From positions 17,434,723 through 17,498,722 of the forward strand of contig JADWOT020000002.1 of assembly GCA_036345935.2 (NCBI GenBank): 64,000 nt of DNA, written 5' to 3'. The number at the start of each line of letters is the position of its first letter. The first letter of the stretch is position 1. The stretch comes from Taenia hydatigena (lineage: Eukaryota; Platyhelminthes; Cestoda; Cyclophyllidea; Taeniidae). Made by a program: the position numbers and the translations under genes. This document shows positions 24,401 to 35,300 of the stretch, piece by piece. The notes under the pieces are model-generated. The model was not told the origin of the DNA, made no database searches, and worked only from the letters and a program-made list of their open reading frames with translations.

Positions 24401-26586
24401 GGATATTTTGCGTTCCTGATCCCACATTGGATACGAAAGCATTTGTTGATACCCTCTACGTACAATAAGCATTTCACACTGACGTGCTACCCAAAGGATG
24501 TCGCTGGCGCAATAGTTGCAGTGTTATTGACTTCAGTTATTTGATGGGTATAAACGAGTGAACTGAGTTGATCATGTGGAGCAGGACATTTTTGATTGCA
24601 AGATAACTCTATGGATTATGTAATTGTTGTGATAAGTTAGCGCTTGACTCTCTCATCTACTTCATGACAAGATGACTGTTGCGAGACCGATTATCACCAT
24701 AATGCCATCTTCAAACTGTTATACGGTTGTGCATTTTATTGATGTCCAGGTCAACTTAGCATATTCCTTTCAATTTTTAAAAGTGCTAATTAAAAAGGCG
24801 CTGCAACGGGTCGAGATGCAAGAGAAAATATGTGTTTTCCACCAACAGCAGCCCAACGAAAGTGTAAGTAATAATTTTTGTGCTAAACATTGGGTTAAAC
24901 CGCATCCCCTTCACTAAGGTATTTTTCCTTCCTCACTGACAAATGCACGTACTTCAAACTTAATAAGGCTATTATTTTTGTAACGGTTTATCTTTTTATA
25001 GAGGCATGGTCAATTTAATCGCTATTACGGTGCGTTCTATGAGTGGTTGCAATTTATTTAGGGACTTTTGTAGCGAAACAATTCGTCATCCATCTATCAT
25101 GTCATGTGAGAGAGCAAAAAGGTATCGATGAAAATGATGCTGCTATTGCTTGTAGCTTTGCTTCTCCTATGGCTTCCTCACATCATTGGTTAAGTCTGCA
25201 CTAGCATTTAAGTCATCTAGCTTCTTCTGTTTATGAAGTTAGCTTGAATAGAACGCGTTGAGGGGTGTGGCAGGTTCGGACGCAATGGCAACCGTACACT
25301 TTGTTTGGCCCTATCTGTTCATGGTATCACCTTTGGGTAAGTAAAGCATTGGAAATCCCAAATTCTGCGTGTTGTTTGGGGCAGGTTTTGCTCACAAGCT
25401 TTGTCGCTTTCCATGTGCTACAAGCAATTGACAAGACGTTAGCGCAAGAGCATAGCTATTCTCGAAAGATGAACTAACCAGAACACATCTCCTTAGTTAC
25501 TCTTTCTCAAAGCTTTGGTATCTGTGCTGCTCAAAAGAGACATTGCAGCGGAAGGAAGCGCCATAGCGACTGCTCTCACTGTAAGTGATAACGCGGTGTC
25601 AAAGAGAGATCTGCAACTTGTCTACGAATGGGTCTGTCCTGCCAACGGCACTGGAATCCTGCGCATTAATTATACGAACTGATACTGTTCGAATTGAGAG
25701 ATTGACTGCCTTTCTAACGCGACATGGCTTAATTCACTAAATTGGTTGGTTGTTCACACCTCCAAAAGTATCATTGCATCCTCGATAAAACGAAATTTGG
25801 TAGAATCCTAACAGTTAAATATTGAGAAATGCAGATGAGTCCACTTTGGACTACGCTGCTCTTTAAAATTAAAAGTGGCTTAAGCTGTGGCTGTGGCGAA
25901 ATATGGGGTAGCACACCTCTTTCTGTACTCTCTAACAGCTTGTGGGAAGGATCGCATGCATGTTTATTTGTGTAAAAGAAAATGAAGCGTTGAAATGACG
26001 AGAGTTGCTTGAATGGTGAATTGGATTAGACATAACTTCGCTCCTTTGGGCTAAAGTCAATTTGCTTACGAATCTTATCTTAGGATTCTACAAAGCTTAA
26101 TTGAGATCCTCCACACAAGATGGGCCATGTGCGGCTAAATCTTTAAGCACACGCATTGCCTAAACTTGAGTAGCATATCATTCTGGTTGATTAGTCGCCA
26201 CAATAGTCGATGAATAAGAAAGGAAGTGTTTCCATCCCGATGAGGGCACTTAAAGGCGTTGGATTCCAAGGGCTAGAGTCTCATTTTCGTAGTATGTACG
26301 GCGTCAAGGCCTGATTACACAAAACTGCTTTTTGATGAAGTACTAACGGAATGTAGGAAAGAGGACAGAATTTACATGGTGCGCTACTGTAAGTAACTGC
26401 TTTTAGTCCATTGTGAGCCTCAATGTGAGCAAATTTTCGGTTGAATAATTTGCTGAAGTGATGGCCAGAAGAACTGACTAGGAACCTACTCTTTTGACTT
26501 AATTATCGGCAATGAAGGAAAACGAGATTTGATCAAGGAAAAGGTCAATATTATGATGGACCACTGTCCTCAAGTCCGTGACAGGG
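21410..26586. other. Unassigned DNA
   Basis: No recognisable product. The 99-codon plus frame at 21,481-21,780 and several 70-85 codon frames have no known motif. Nothing resembling an RNA gene was seen. Confidence 0.45.
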
Positions 26587-29500
26587 CTAAATAATGCTAC
26601 TGCATTGGAGAGGTTGTAAGCACAATGAAGAAGAAGCAGCAGGCTTTAGCCAAAGGATAGAGGGTAGAGTGCGGAAGGTAGATGTCTGTGCTGTGTAGTG
26701 GAAGTCAATTTTGAGAATGTCGAGTGTCCTTAGGGAATCAGTTGCTAATGGTCTGTTTGTTCTGATTGGGGCTGCAATGAAGAAGAATCCTGTGATTCCA
26801 CATCTGAAGGGTTTCTTTATAGCGGTGGTCACAACCGTAGTAGTAGCTGTGGCTACATGAATCGGGCTATGGCGCTTTAATTCATTGCTCGTGAATTGTA
26901 CTTAATTTAAGGTCGGTTTAGTAGATATGCTGAAAAGGGTCATTGTCCGGTGGATAGGGCTTAGTAATCCCTGAGTTCTGCATGCACTGTCAGGGGGAGA
27001 GTGTCAACGCCCAGGTTGGGTCGCTCATTTGTTGGACCAAAATCTAATGCCACAAATCAGCGCCAAAAGCAGAACCATCAAGATCATTTCATCAAATGAT
27101 GCCCAAAGGGTGTCATAAATGCTAACATACAATTGAGTTAATTGGTACTGTAAATTTTCTCAACTCTTCATTAAAGTTGCAATTTGGTATTTGTCATTTT
27201 ATTAGGTACAATATTGTTGTCTCATCTGTGATTTCCTAACATCTTGCAGAAACCGGAAACGATTAACTCCCGTAAGCCCAGTATTTATTTGGTGAATTCA
27301 TGCTGCGTTCCCAACTGGAAAAAAGACTTGAAAATTGTTAAAATAACATTTAAACTTTAGAGATTATCATGCATATCCTTGGAAAATTTATGAAACAGTC
27401 GAATTGTAGAGCAAATAACGCACGTGTTGTGAGGCTGAACTAATTTAACAGGATGAAAACAAACTTAAATTTGCCTCTGAAATTAAGGGCAGTTTTATCT
27501 GCATGCCTCTTTTTTCGTTGAATGTCAGGATTCTACCTAACGTGGCCTTCGCGAGGGTGTTACGTGGTGTATAAAAGTGTAAAACACCTTCCCAATTGCT
27601 CAGTTTAGGCATGTGGGCATAGTGTGAGCCTGGTGTAGCATTATACTAGTCAGCAGTTACAACACTGCACTATTTGAATGCCTGATGAATGCCTATCTCC
27701 ACAAGTTAAACGGGCCCAAATCTTGGGAGCTAATCTTGCCTCAATAGTAAGGACATGACCTTCCTTTACTACCACCTTGTTATCCTCTTCCTCGTCGGCT
27801 TTGTCCTTACAATTTTCAGCCTACTGGCACATTCGTAAACTGTTCTATTTTAAGTCCTAGAACCAAACGCAGTTTGGACGATTAAGAGGTCGTGACGAAT
27901 ACTTGAGCATGCCTAAATGAAATTTGTTTGTGCTATACTAACAGTCGATAGTTCAAATGTGTAGTTTCTCTCAATTCCCAGTTCTCGACTAAATCGGAGC
28001 ATATTTGTTTCACCCACGCTAACAATTCACGGTTCATCAACTAGAACTAATTTTTCCACAAACGTCTTAAATTTTGGACTCTGTCTCGGAATTATAAGTG
28101 TCATGATTTGAAGGTAGTGAGCGTTCAAAATACAACAACAGTGGAAACAAAGTGCGTAAAACTTGGCACAACTTTATTGCGCTTTTTGTTGGTAGATGAA
28201 AGAGGAAACACAGAGGCGTTAAGCCGAATGAAGTCCTTCAACCAATTGCAATGGTCAAACAGTCCGACCTCATAGCAGCAAGAGAGACACACACTCGAAG
28301 CCTACTTCAGCTGTTATAGCTTGCGGCGTTTAACATTGGTAGAACTTAGTAGACACCTAAGAGGAAAACCGGTTTGCAAAATGTTGGTGAATGAGTAAGC
28401 GAAAAATGAATACGCAAATTTGGGGTGCGACTAATTTTAGGATTCAATAAGTTTGTTTGAAGTGGGCAGCAGACGGATGAGGGCAAAAGGGTTTGCATGA
28501 GCGTTGGCAAAGCATAACTAAAACGCTATTGTCGCATGGGTAAATTTAAGTGACTTGCACTCGCACACCTCTAGTCAGTTGGCAGATTCGAGAGCATATG
28601 GCTCAACCCAATGCAGTCTTTATCTGTCCGATTGTGGTCGCTTAACTATCAAACAAGTTAAATGATAGATGCGAACAACATAGTTGCCAATGCCACTCAA
28701 TCTACGTGGACTTGTGGAGTAGATGGTCCCAGAGAACCTGATTAAAATTCAAATTTAAAGCAAGTGTCGATCGACAAATCGACTGACCTTGCTTGGAAGG
28801 AAGTCTGTGAAAGATTGAACAAGACATGGGTGGGTGCTGTACGCACTTCATGATCGCATTGCTAGATTGAGTTGAAGGACACTTTGCCCTTGTATTTGTT
28901 CATTTATAAAAACCAATGCGGCACATTCCGATGCAAAATTTATGCATAACATAGCATGAGAAACGCGTAAAAGGGCTGGTTTTCCTGTAGTCGTGGCATG
29001 CATACTCGAAATGAGGATTTATTCCAAATTGAATGCTAAACCGACCAGATAAGCGTATACCAGTGTTGAATTATTAAAGGAAGAAATGAATTATTTAGGA
29101 TTACTTCATTCCCAGCCCAGTCTAGGCATGAATGCTCACGACCACAAAGATACACTGTGGTACCTCTACGTCCTTGTGGACAATCAAAATGCTTTGTAAT
29201 CAACCAAGCCCCGAAAAGCATGTCTGAAAAACGGATTTAACTATTTTTACAAAAACATTCTAAATGCTGTTTTATGAGGTGGACCTCTGTAAGATGGATC
29301 AGTCGTCAGTCATTGATGCCCAGCACGAGTCGCATAAGCCCACCTTAGAAATGATGTACTGCTCAATTCCATGACTAACTTCATTAAGTGATGGCAGCTG
29401 TTCGGGTTTCACATCTCAACAGAAGCTCGTAATGCTGTAGACTGTAACATCACACTCAAAGCCCTCATTAGGTGAAGAAGGAAGTAGACCACCTTTAGAA

Positions 29501-30037
29501 GGAAAGTCCTGCCAACGGTCAAGTTTGCATTCTGAAATAAATTAAGTTGGAGAAACTATCCCAAGTATGCAAGCTGTGGAGACATCACTTGCTTAGTGAT
29601 GAGGCCAACATTTGGTACTAAAAAAGGAAAGAGACGCACCATGATTGCAGACGTAGTTTGTAAAGGATTTCGGTCCACATTGGCTGAGAAGTGGCTTCCA
29701 TGAAGATTGAAGCTGCAATGTCAGCAGTCGCGTGTCGACATTTTCGCAAAGGTGTTTAATAGACTGGGCGTTCACCTTTCCTCATTTGGCCTTTATTCGC
29801 TTAGACGAGGGAAGTGAATGCAGGTGGGTGTCATTTCCCATCACCGGGGACGTAGGTAATGAGGTAGGGTAATGAGGATCCTGTACGCGGGGGGAAGAAC
29901 TGGTGCTGTTGCAAGTGGGCAGAGACACAGGCACACGCGCGAATGAGCTTATTTAAGCTGCTAGATTGACCACTGCATCATTCTGAAGCGGTTTTTTCTC
30001 ATTGGCACGCCTTTTATGTGTGCTTGACTGAGTTTCT
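26587..30037. other. Unassigned DNA
   Basis: A minus-strand frame at 26,587-26,832 (81 codons) has a hydrophobic N-terminal half but no recognised family. There are almost no open frames between 26.8 and 29.0 kb, so that stretch is clearly non-coding. An AATAAA on the minus strand near 28,173 has no gene assigned to it. Confidence 0.45.
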
Positions 30038-30160
30038 TTCTCGGTATTTAACAGAAAGCATTCGATGAACACGCTTCTTGCCACGGAATCGTCGTCGACT
30101 GCCTTCGAGGGAGAAGAGTATCCTCTAGATCAGCACAACCTTCACCAATCTTCCTCTTTA
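30038..30160 (+). repeat. Dispersed repeat D, copy 1
   Basis: Aligned by eye with 31,343-31,475 in direct orientation. The best block is CTGCCTTCGAGGGAGAAG, preceded by GGAATcGTC-type sequence and followed by a collinear CAgcACAACCtTCAcCA / CAGTATAACCCTCATCA stretch. The separation of about 1.3 kb would suit ends of a small element, but no target-site duplication was found. Confidence 0.6.
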
Positions 30161-31342
30161 ATTCAATCCCCAACAAAAATTTTTTTGCTGCCTGCTCTCA
30201 CTTGGCTTGTTTTGCGAGAATGCAAGGCACGACTGCCTGCATGTTAATGGATTGTGTGGAAGAAGTGATGTAACGAAGGACCGAAACCTGAAGTCCTTAG
30301 TTTATATAAGTCAGTCAGTTTTATGCAATCAGAAGCCAGTGCCCTCCTTTGTCCGTTCTTCACAATTCCTCTTCTCCTTACCCTATAGTATGATTGCATG
30401 CTTTAAAAAGAGTTTTTGTTACATCTTGCGCTCCATTCCACTTCTTCTGGGATTGAGGGGTGATGAGTAAGCGAAGAGACTACAATTGCTAAGATCTTAA
30501 GGGACAGTCAGGGAGCGAATAAGACTTTCTGGCCTCATTCTTCTTATTGCATGAGAATGAAGGCCAAGGAGGATGGGACAAGGGCTAGACCCATTGTACA
30601 CCCTCACGAATGCGTTGATAAACTATTGCCATTACATACAGTGATTGCACACAAAGGAGCAGCCTGACTCTGTCTGGAGGCCGTCCTTATACCAAAGTTG
30701 GTCGAGACCGTCCAAAAGTGGCTTTATCAGGATATGTCATCACGGCGCATGACTTCCATTGCACTGGATGATTCCCGGTCACAAAGCGGAGATGGTAGAA
30801 CAATAGAATTGTTTCGGGTTGGGTCCAACTTGTAGACCCTCTCTGCTACATAATGTTCATCATGTTGCTGGCAGTGGAAGGTGAGCAAAACTGTTCGAAT
30901 GTATTAGTCTGATAGATAACTAAAAGCAATGCGCACTGATGGTGACCAATTAGGGTAGATAAAGGGGTTCGACCCCTATCCTTAGAGCTGCACGTAAGGC
31001 AGTCAGTGCTGTTAAGAAATTGTCTATTTGATGGATAAGAGGGAGCGAGGGAGTAATTAGATAAAGTAATGCTCTCGACGAATTCTTATCGGCAAATAGT
31101 CTAAATCAAATCCAAACACATTTTAAAGGCTGTGCATAAGTAAGCGCTTGTCAATGTGCGCTGATGCTGTAGATGGAGTTAAACCTGCCACGCTTAATTT
31201 GACTGCATTGCAGCAGTCCAGCCTAAATGAACAAAAAATGGTGCGCGAGGCAATTTTCTGTCCGACAATGGCACTGTCACTAAATTGTAAAAATTGCGAT
31301 GCGGCTGGCTTAACAATCTGAGAGGCTAGAGCCGGAGAGTTG
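30161..31342. other. Unassigned DNA between the two copies of repeat D
   Basis: No coding motif was recognised in any frame. If repeat D is a pair of terminal repeats, this would be the interior of a non-autonomous element. No primer-binding or polypurine tract was identified. Confidence 0.35.
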
Positions 31343-31475
31343 AGTCGGTGTATAGGCCCACGAAACGTTTAGCGAAACGCGTTTTGCGTCATGGAATTGT
31401 CATCATCTGCCTTCGAGGGAGAAGCGTAGTCTAACTCAGTATAACCCTCATCACTCGGTCCCGTCCATTGCATCA
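31343..31475 (+). repeat. Dispersed repeat D, copy 2
   Basis: Partner of 30,038-30,160. It shares the block CTGCCTTCGAGGGAGAAG exactly and flanking sequence imperfectly. Same orientation. Confidence 0.6.
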
Positions 31476-32519
31476 TCAACAATGAAGAGTGCTCACTACC
31501 TGTTCCCACTCTACTCATTCTAAGGGGATAACTGCAAGCAAATCTCTTCATTTACGGAGAAGGATGCAAAGACACTCAAGTGATTCGTGACTTACATTCT
31601 ATTTTGGATGAATGCTGTTGCACCGACACCGTCCTTTGTTTTCTGCAAGGAACGTAAGTAACGAAAGTGGAAGGACAAGACCCACTGCGTCCAACTTAAA
31701 ATCAGCACTCATGATGCCAATCTTGACCATGTGCTGGCCGCCTTCATGAACGGTACACAATTTTTCCCAAGCTGCTCTGCACAGGTAAGCTCCTACACTA
31801 CTCACTCAGAATATTACTTATAGTATTTTTAAAGTATTAACAGGACTGATACGTCAAAATGCCGTTAAGACACCTAAAAATGAAGCGGCGAAACAGCATT
31901 CACCTTCCCATCCCCACACAATCTAATCGACCGTCTCATCAACTTCTCATCCTTACATTGATCCATTCCTCTTTATCTCGCGCTGCACGGCGTAGAGAAA
32001 TTTTACCCATGTACTCTCATTGTTGCCAGCTACATGGAGAGAGCAAGAAGTGATTCAAGTCTGCCCATCAACTCAGTCATCTGTTCCTCTTCGCCTCTTC
32101 CATATAGCCCACCACTGTCACATGCAATTCAATTTTGCTCGTGCGTAAACCCGTCTAGGCTTAAGCTGTCGCAAGATAAACCTCAGTTGGTCGACGGGTA
32201 GGAAGCAATTTAATGCACGACAATGAAGCGCTCGTCAAAGAGCCAATCGCAAGACCTAAAGCTTCTCCATTGGTTAATTGGTGGCATAGCTTGGCTTGTG
32301 GTGAGTAAGACATCAAACACTCGCAAGACATTTGTTCTTGCCTGCTCGTTGTGGAGGACTTGGATGCATCACGAGAAGCTTCGCGCTATTCACTTGATGT
32401 ATTCCAATGCCTCAAAGCTGTCAATTGAAGGAAAATTATGCATTGTCGTTGGAGTAGTGTCCCGTCACAAAGTTCGAGTGACGCAATAACAGACCACGGG
32501 ACAGGTTTCTGCGTCATGT
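31476..32519. other. Unassigned DNA
   Basis: Frames up to 88 codons (32,223-32,489, plus) lack known motifs. No repeat copy was recognised. Confidence 0.45.
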
Positions 32520-32757
32520 TCTAGAGTCAAATGACGTAAGAACCGGTTATCAGAAGCAGATCTAGGTCAATGTTGGACATAAGAACAGGGCTTTACATCA
32601 ATTTTTAAGGTAGGGTGGGGTAATAGCAGACCTTTAAACAAAATTTGAGGTCACATTTTAGGTCTACTGACCGGGTTTTAGATCATTTGCAAGGTCAAGT
32701 TACGCACTAGACGACCCTAGGACAGACCTCTTGGTCATATCCTGGGTCAAATGACGT
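32520..32757. repeat. Cluster of AGGTCA-like words (degenerate repeat)
   Basis: About eight words close to RGGTCA or its complement occur in 240 bp. They include CTAGGTCAATG, GAGGTCACAT, TAGGTCT then CTGACC, AAGGTCAAG, CAGACCTCTTGGTCA and CTGGGTCAAATGACGT. The words GTCAAATGACGT occur near both ends. This looks like a worn tandem repeat. It also resembles clustered nuclear-receptor half-sites, but no function is shown. Confidence 0.4.
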
Positions 32758-32986
32758 GCTATTGGTGTAATAGACAGATTCCAAGCCACCCTCAATAATG
32801 AATGATATAATAATAAATTTGAGGGCCAAAAGCAAGTCGCCAACTTTTATAGCCTTCAAGGATATATAGAAATACCGTAGTGTATTTTCATTCATAGCAG
32901 CCGCCTAATAGTCTACACCAACGTGCAGGAAGGCAAAAAACAAACTAGACTGTTGATGTTTGTCGGACACTTTGCTGTGTCATGGC

Positions 32987-33086
32987 NNNNNNNNNNNNNN
33001 NNNNNNNNNNNNNNNNNNNNNNNNNNNNNNNNNNNNNNNNNNNNNNNNNNNNNNNNNNNNNNNNNNNNNNNNNNNNNNNNNNNNNN
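32987..33086. other. Assembly gap of 100 N
   Basis: Exactly 100 N, the conventional placeholder for a gap of unknown length. It cuts into the start of the gypsy pol relic, so the upstream part of that element is missing from view. Confidence 0.98.
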
Positions 33087-33690
33087 CCCCTCCTAGAAGA
33101 AGTAAACCGTCTGGTGGAAGGGATGATCTAGGGTGATGTTATAGGGCCATCCAAGTCACTACGGGCCCCCTAATTGCACTGGTAAAGAAAAGCAACTGTA
33201 GTTTACGGCTGTGTCAATTACAGGAAGCTAAATACCATAACTAAGACAGACGCTTTTCCTTTACCTCATATTAACGACCCCTTGGATTCCCCCCATGGAT
33301 CAAAGTGGTTCTCTACACTGGACTTAAAATCCGGATACCAGCAAGTAGAAGTAGCGGAAAAAGACAGAGAAAAGACGGATTTCATAGTGCTCAAAGGGCT
33401 TTACGAATCGTAGGCAATGCCTTTCTGGACTGTATAACGCTGCAGCTACTTTTCGGCGCCTGATGCAGACAGTACGAATTAGGCCTTTTCCAAAATTTTG
33501 CACAATCTACCTTGATGACACCCTTGTTTTCGGTAGAGACATTCGCGAGCACAACGCAAATCTTAAGCTAGTGCTAGGTGGTCTGCAGGATGCGGCATTG
33601 ACCTTGAATCCAAAGAAGTGCCATTTTCACGGCATTCAGTCACCATCTTGGGACATAGTCTCGTCAGATGGGATACGGTCACCTAAGTGA
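33087..33690 (+). pseudogene. Gypsy reverse transcriptase, frameshifted
   Basis: This begins with LLEEVNRLVEGMI, a stop, then GDVIGPSKS, typical of the region before the fingers. A frame change follows to IALVKK and NYRKLNTITKTDAFPLP. HGSKWFSTLDLKSGYQQVEV follows at about 33,295. The catalytic palm motif is YLDD (33,508-33,519), followed by TLVFGRD, so the two active-site aspartates survive. The frame stops at 33,690, just where the neighbouring KAWSTPTNQMELRSFLGL starts in another frame. Confidence 0.9.
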
Positions 33691-34320
33691 AAGCATGGTC
33701 AACACCAACCAATCAGATGGAACTCCGCAGCTTCCTCGGTTTGACGAACTACTACAGGCATTTGATTAAAGGCTTTGCCAAGATCGCCGGTATCCTGCAC
33801 AACCTAATCGAGAAGCAGGCGAAAAATAAATCCAATCGGGAGAACAAACATGACGAAGCCTTCGAGGAACTAAAACAAACGCTCTGCTCCGTTCTGATTC
33901 TGGCTTGACCAAACTATGAGACCGACGCACCACCCTTTGTACTGGACACGGACGCCAGTGACGTGGCCGTGGGCGGTGTACTTTCGCAAAGAGACAAAGA
34001 AGGCAGAGAACACGTCATCGCCTACGCTAGTGACAGATCCAACAAAAAAATGAGACAGAGGAGTGCAACAGAACGTGAACCTTTCGCCATCTACACAATG
34101 ATGCGACACTTCAAGCGCTACCTGATAGCGAGACAGATCAGAGTGAGAACAGACCATTTGACGCTGACCCGGTTAGAGACAAAGAAGGCGATCGACCGTT
34201 AGGGTTGCACGCTGGTACGAGGAACTGCAATGGTTTGACTTTAAAGTGCAATACAGAAAAGAAAATAAGAATAGCAATGCAGACGCATTGTCCAGTAGAC
34301 CTCTCTCAGCAGAAGGGGAT
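33687..34320 (+). pseudogene. Gypsy RT connection and RNase H, interrupted by stops
   Basis: MELRSFLGLTNYYRHLIKGF is the conserved segment after the palm. A single TGA at 33,906 interrupts ILA-stop-PNYE. The same frame continues into RNase H with VLDTDAS (the DTDAS acid at 33,945-33,959), VGGVLSQ, HVIAYASDRS and VRTDHLTLTRL. After another stop and a frame change come ARWYEELQWFDFKVQYRKE and NADALSSRP, the usual end of this region. Confidence 0.9.
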
Positions 34321-34589
34321 AGCGGTGTAGTGGATACGCTATTTTTGAGAGAGCCTACTAAACATCGGTAGAGGAAAATGCAGAATACTGGTCCTGACAC
34401 GGCTCTGGTGTAAGAGTAGTTCCTCGCATCCCCGTATAAGCCTACTGCGGAAGAGACGAACTTGTCCAGAAGACAGCCAGATGGATATGGCAACAGTAGT
34501 CCAGACTCTCCCTGGAAGATGAGGTTTCATATTACCAAGAAGACGCCACGTTTCCCCAAGCGTCTAGTTGTTCCAGGTTCTTTGATACC

Positions 34590-35300
34590 AACAGTCCTTT
34601 AAGAGTTGCACGAGCGATTGGGTCATAAAGGCGAGTAAGAGATTGTGGAGGCCTTGAGCAAACGATGATGATAGCCCTCTCTCCTCAGACGTGGTAGACT
34701 TCTGCAGCAGTTTCAAGAAGCCTCGCTTCACAATACTTGCATCCCTGCAACCCATGTATCCGCCTTTTCAAACAAAAGAGTAAGTATAGGCATTATAGGT
34801 CCTCTACCACCAATCAAAATGGGAAACTGATACATTCTTGTTATGGTTGACCACTTCACGAAAGTGAACGAAGTGGGACCCACGAAGTCGTAAGAAGCCG
34901 AAATGTTCGCGTCAATCTCCTTCAATCATTGGATCTATCAGCACGGAGTACCTAAATCAGCCCATGGCGATCAAGGTCGTAATTTCGAAAGCCAACTCTT
35001 CACTGAACTATGCAGAACTCCCAGTATCTCAAGGACGCGCTTGACGCCTGGGGATCCGTAGGACAACGGACGCGTAGAAAGAATAAATCCGCATCCTAAT
35101 AGGACTACTAAAGTCTATGACCAAGGAGACATGGCCTGACGATTGGGATTTGGGCCTAAGATGCGCTCTTCTTGCGTGTAGGTCTACAGTTCACGCATCA
35201 GCTAGTGTCTCCCCGTTCAAGATGCTCATAGGCCGCGAAATGAGCGTCTTCTCCGTAAGAAAGTAGCAAACGACAGTGCCTAGAAGTGCGTACTAAATCT
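34590..35300 (+). pseudogene. Gypsy H2C2 segment and integrase core, broken
   Basis: LHERLGHKGE (about 34,606-34,635) is the histidine part of the zinc-binding segment. The integrase core is recognisable through all three acidic positions. These are VDHFTK (34,846-34,863), HGDQGRNFES (from about 34,963) and NGRVERIN (35,065-35,085). Stops lie between and inside these motifs, and the motifs fall in more than one frame. No chromodomain was recognised after it. Confidence 0.85.

Larger units (their letters stand above)
33087..35300 (+). mobile_element. Decayed Ty3/gypsy retrotransposon (pol region)
   Basis: The order reverse transcriptase, RNase H, H2C2 zinc-binding segment, integrase defines the Ty3/gypsy type. 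All four parts are readable, but only by moving between frames and through several stops. Gag and protease are not visible because the 100-N gap precedes it. No long terminal repeats were found by eye, and the downstream DNA (35.3-35.6 kb) shows no matching copy upstream. The element is dead as assembled. Confidence 0.9.
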
